From Tubiluchus corallicola (Eukaryota > Priapulida > Priapulimorpha > Priapulimorphida > Tubiluchidae): a stretch of 64,000 nt of DNA. The translations under genes were made by a program, and so were the position numbers. The stretch lies in NCBI GenBank assembly GCA_030141605.1, contig JAQGDQ010000090.1:1-64000 (forward strand), in the 5' to 3' direction. Position 1 is the first letter of the stretch; the number at the start of each line of letters is the position of its first letter. Below the pieces are notes generated by a model. The model saw only the letters and a program-made list of their open reading frames with translations, searched no databases and was not told where the DNA came from. Of this stretch, positions 63,936 to 64,000 are shown one piece after another.

Positions 63936-64000
63936 GTAAGTGTTACTTGTACAGGGTGGTGAGAAGTTGTAGGCTTTGCTAGAGTTCCAGTGATTTGTGA

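Overview
This is nuclear DNA of an animal, about two-thirds A+T. The genes have many introns with GT-AG junctions, mostly of the GTAAGT/GTGAGT donor type, and several are recognisable metazoan genes: a class C GABA-B type receptor, EEF1A, WWOX and the mitochondrial ribosomal protein MRPS14. Numerous decayed APE-type LINE fragments, hAT-like and foldback DNA elements and solo LTRs point to an invertebrate with a moderately large genome. A non-bilaterian such as a sponge or cnidarian is my guess from the short-tailed GABA-B receptor and the style of the LINE proteins, but the sequence alone does not prove it.

Layout. 1-720: probable 3' terminal exon of an unrecognised gene. 1176-3708: last three exons of an unrecognised, probably nuclear protein with a C-terminal coiled coil. 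3.7-15 kb: gene-poor, with a duplicated minus-strand coding-like exon, a 386-bp hAT-type MITE with a perfect 8-bp target duplication, LINE remnants and a 17-copy 48-bp minisatellite. 15.56-39.46 kb: a complete 16-exon GABA-B-type receptor gene (786 aa) whose introns hold nearly every kind of simple repeat, a solo LTR, a 1.16-kb foldback element and LINE pieces. 41.03-42.54 kb: MRPS14 on the minus strand, convergent with the receptor gene. 44.46-47.04 kb: a decayed LINE with endonuclease and reverse transcriptase. 48.53-56.45 kb: EEF1A with CRE, TATA box, 5'-TOP-like start, tiny non-coding first exon and six coding exons (463 aa). 57.5-59.9 kb: a 2.36-kb structure with ~700-bp inverted arms and a second copy of the LTR in its centre. 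60.28-61.16 kb: LINE ORF1 remnant. 61.56 kb to the right edge: first five exons of WWOX, which runs out of the window.

The genes do not form a pathway; they are separate housekeeping and signalling genes. The most unusual recurring theme is local tandem copies of exon ends (receptor exon 2, MRPS14 last exon, the minus-strand exon near 5.5 kb). The second is a (GTAAG)n satellite inside a receptor intron, which amounts to scores of perfect 5' splice-site cores. I found no CRISPR array, operon or clearly novel defence or biosynthetic system.
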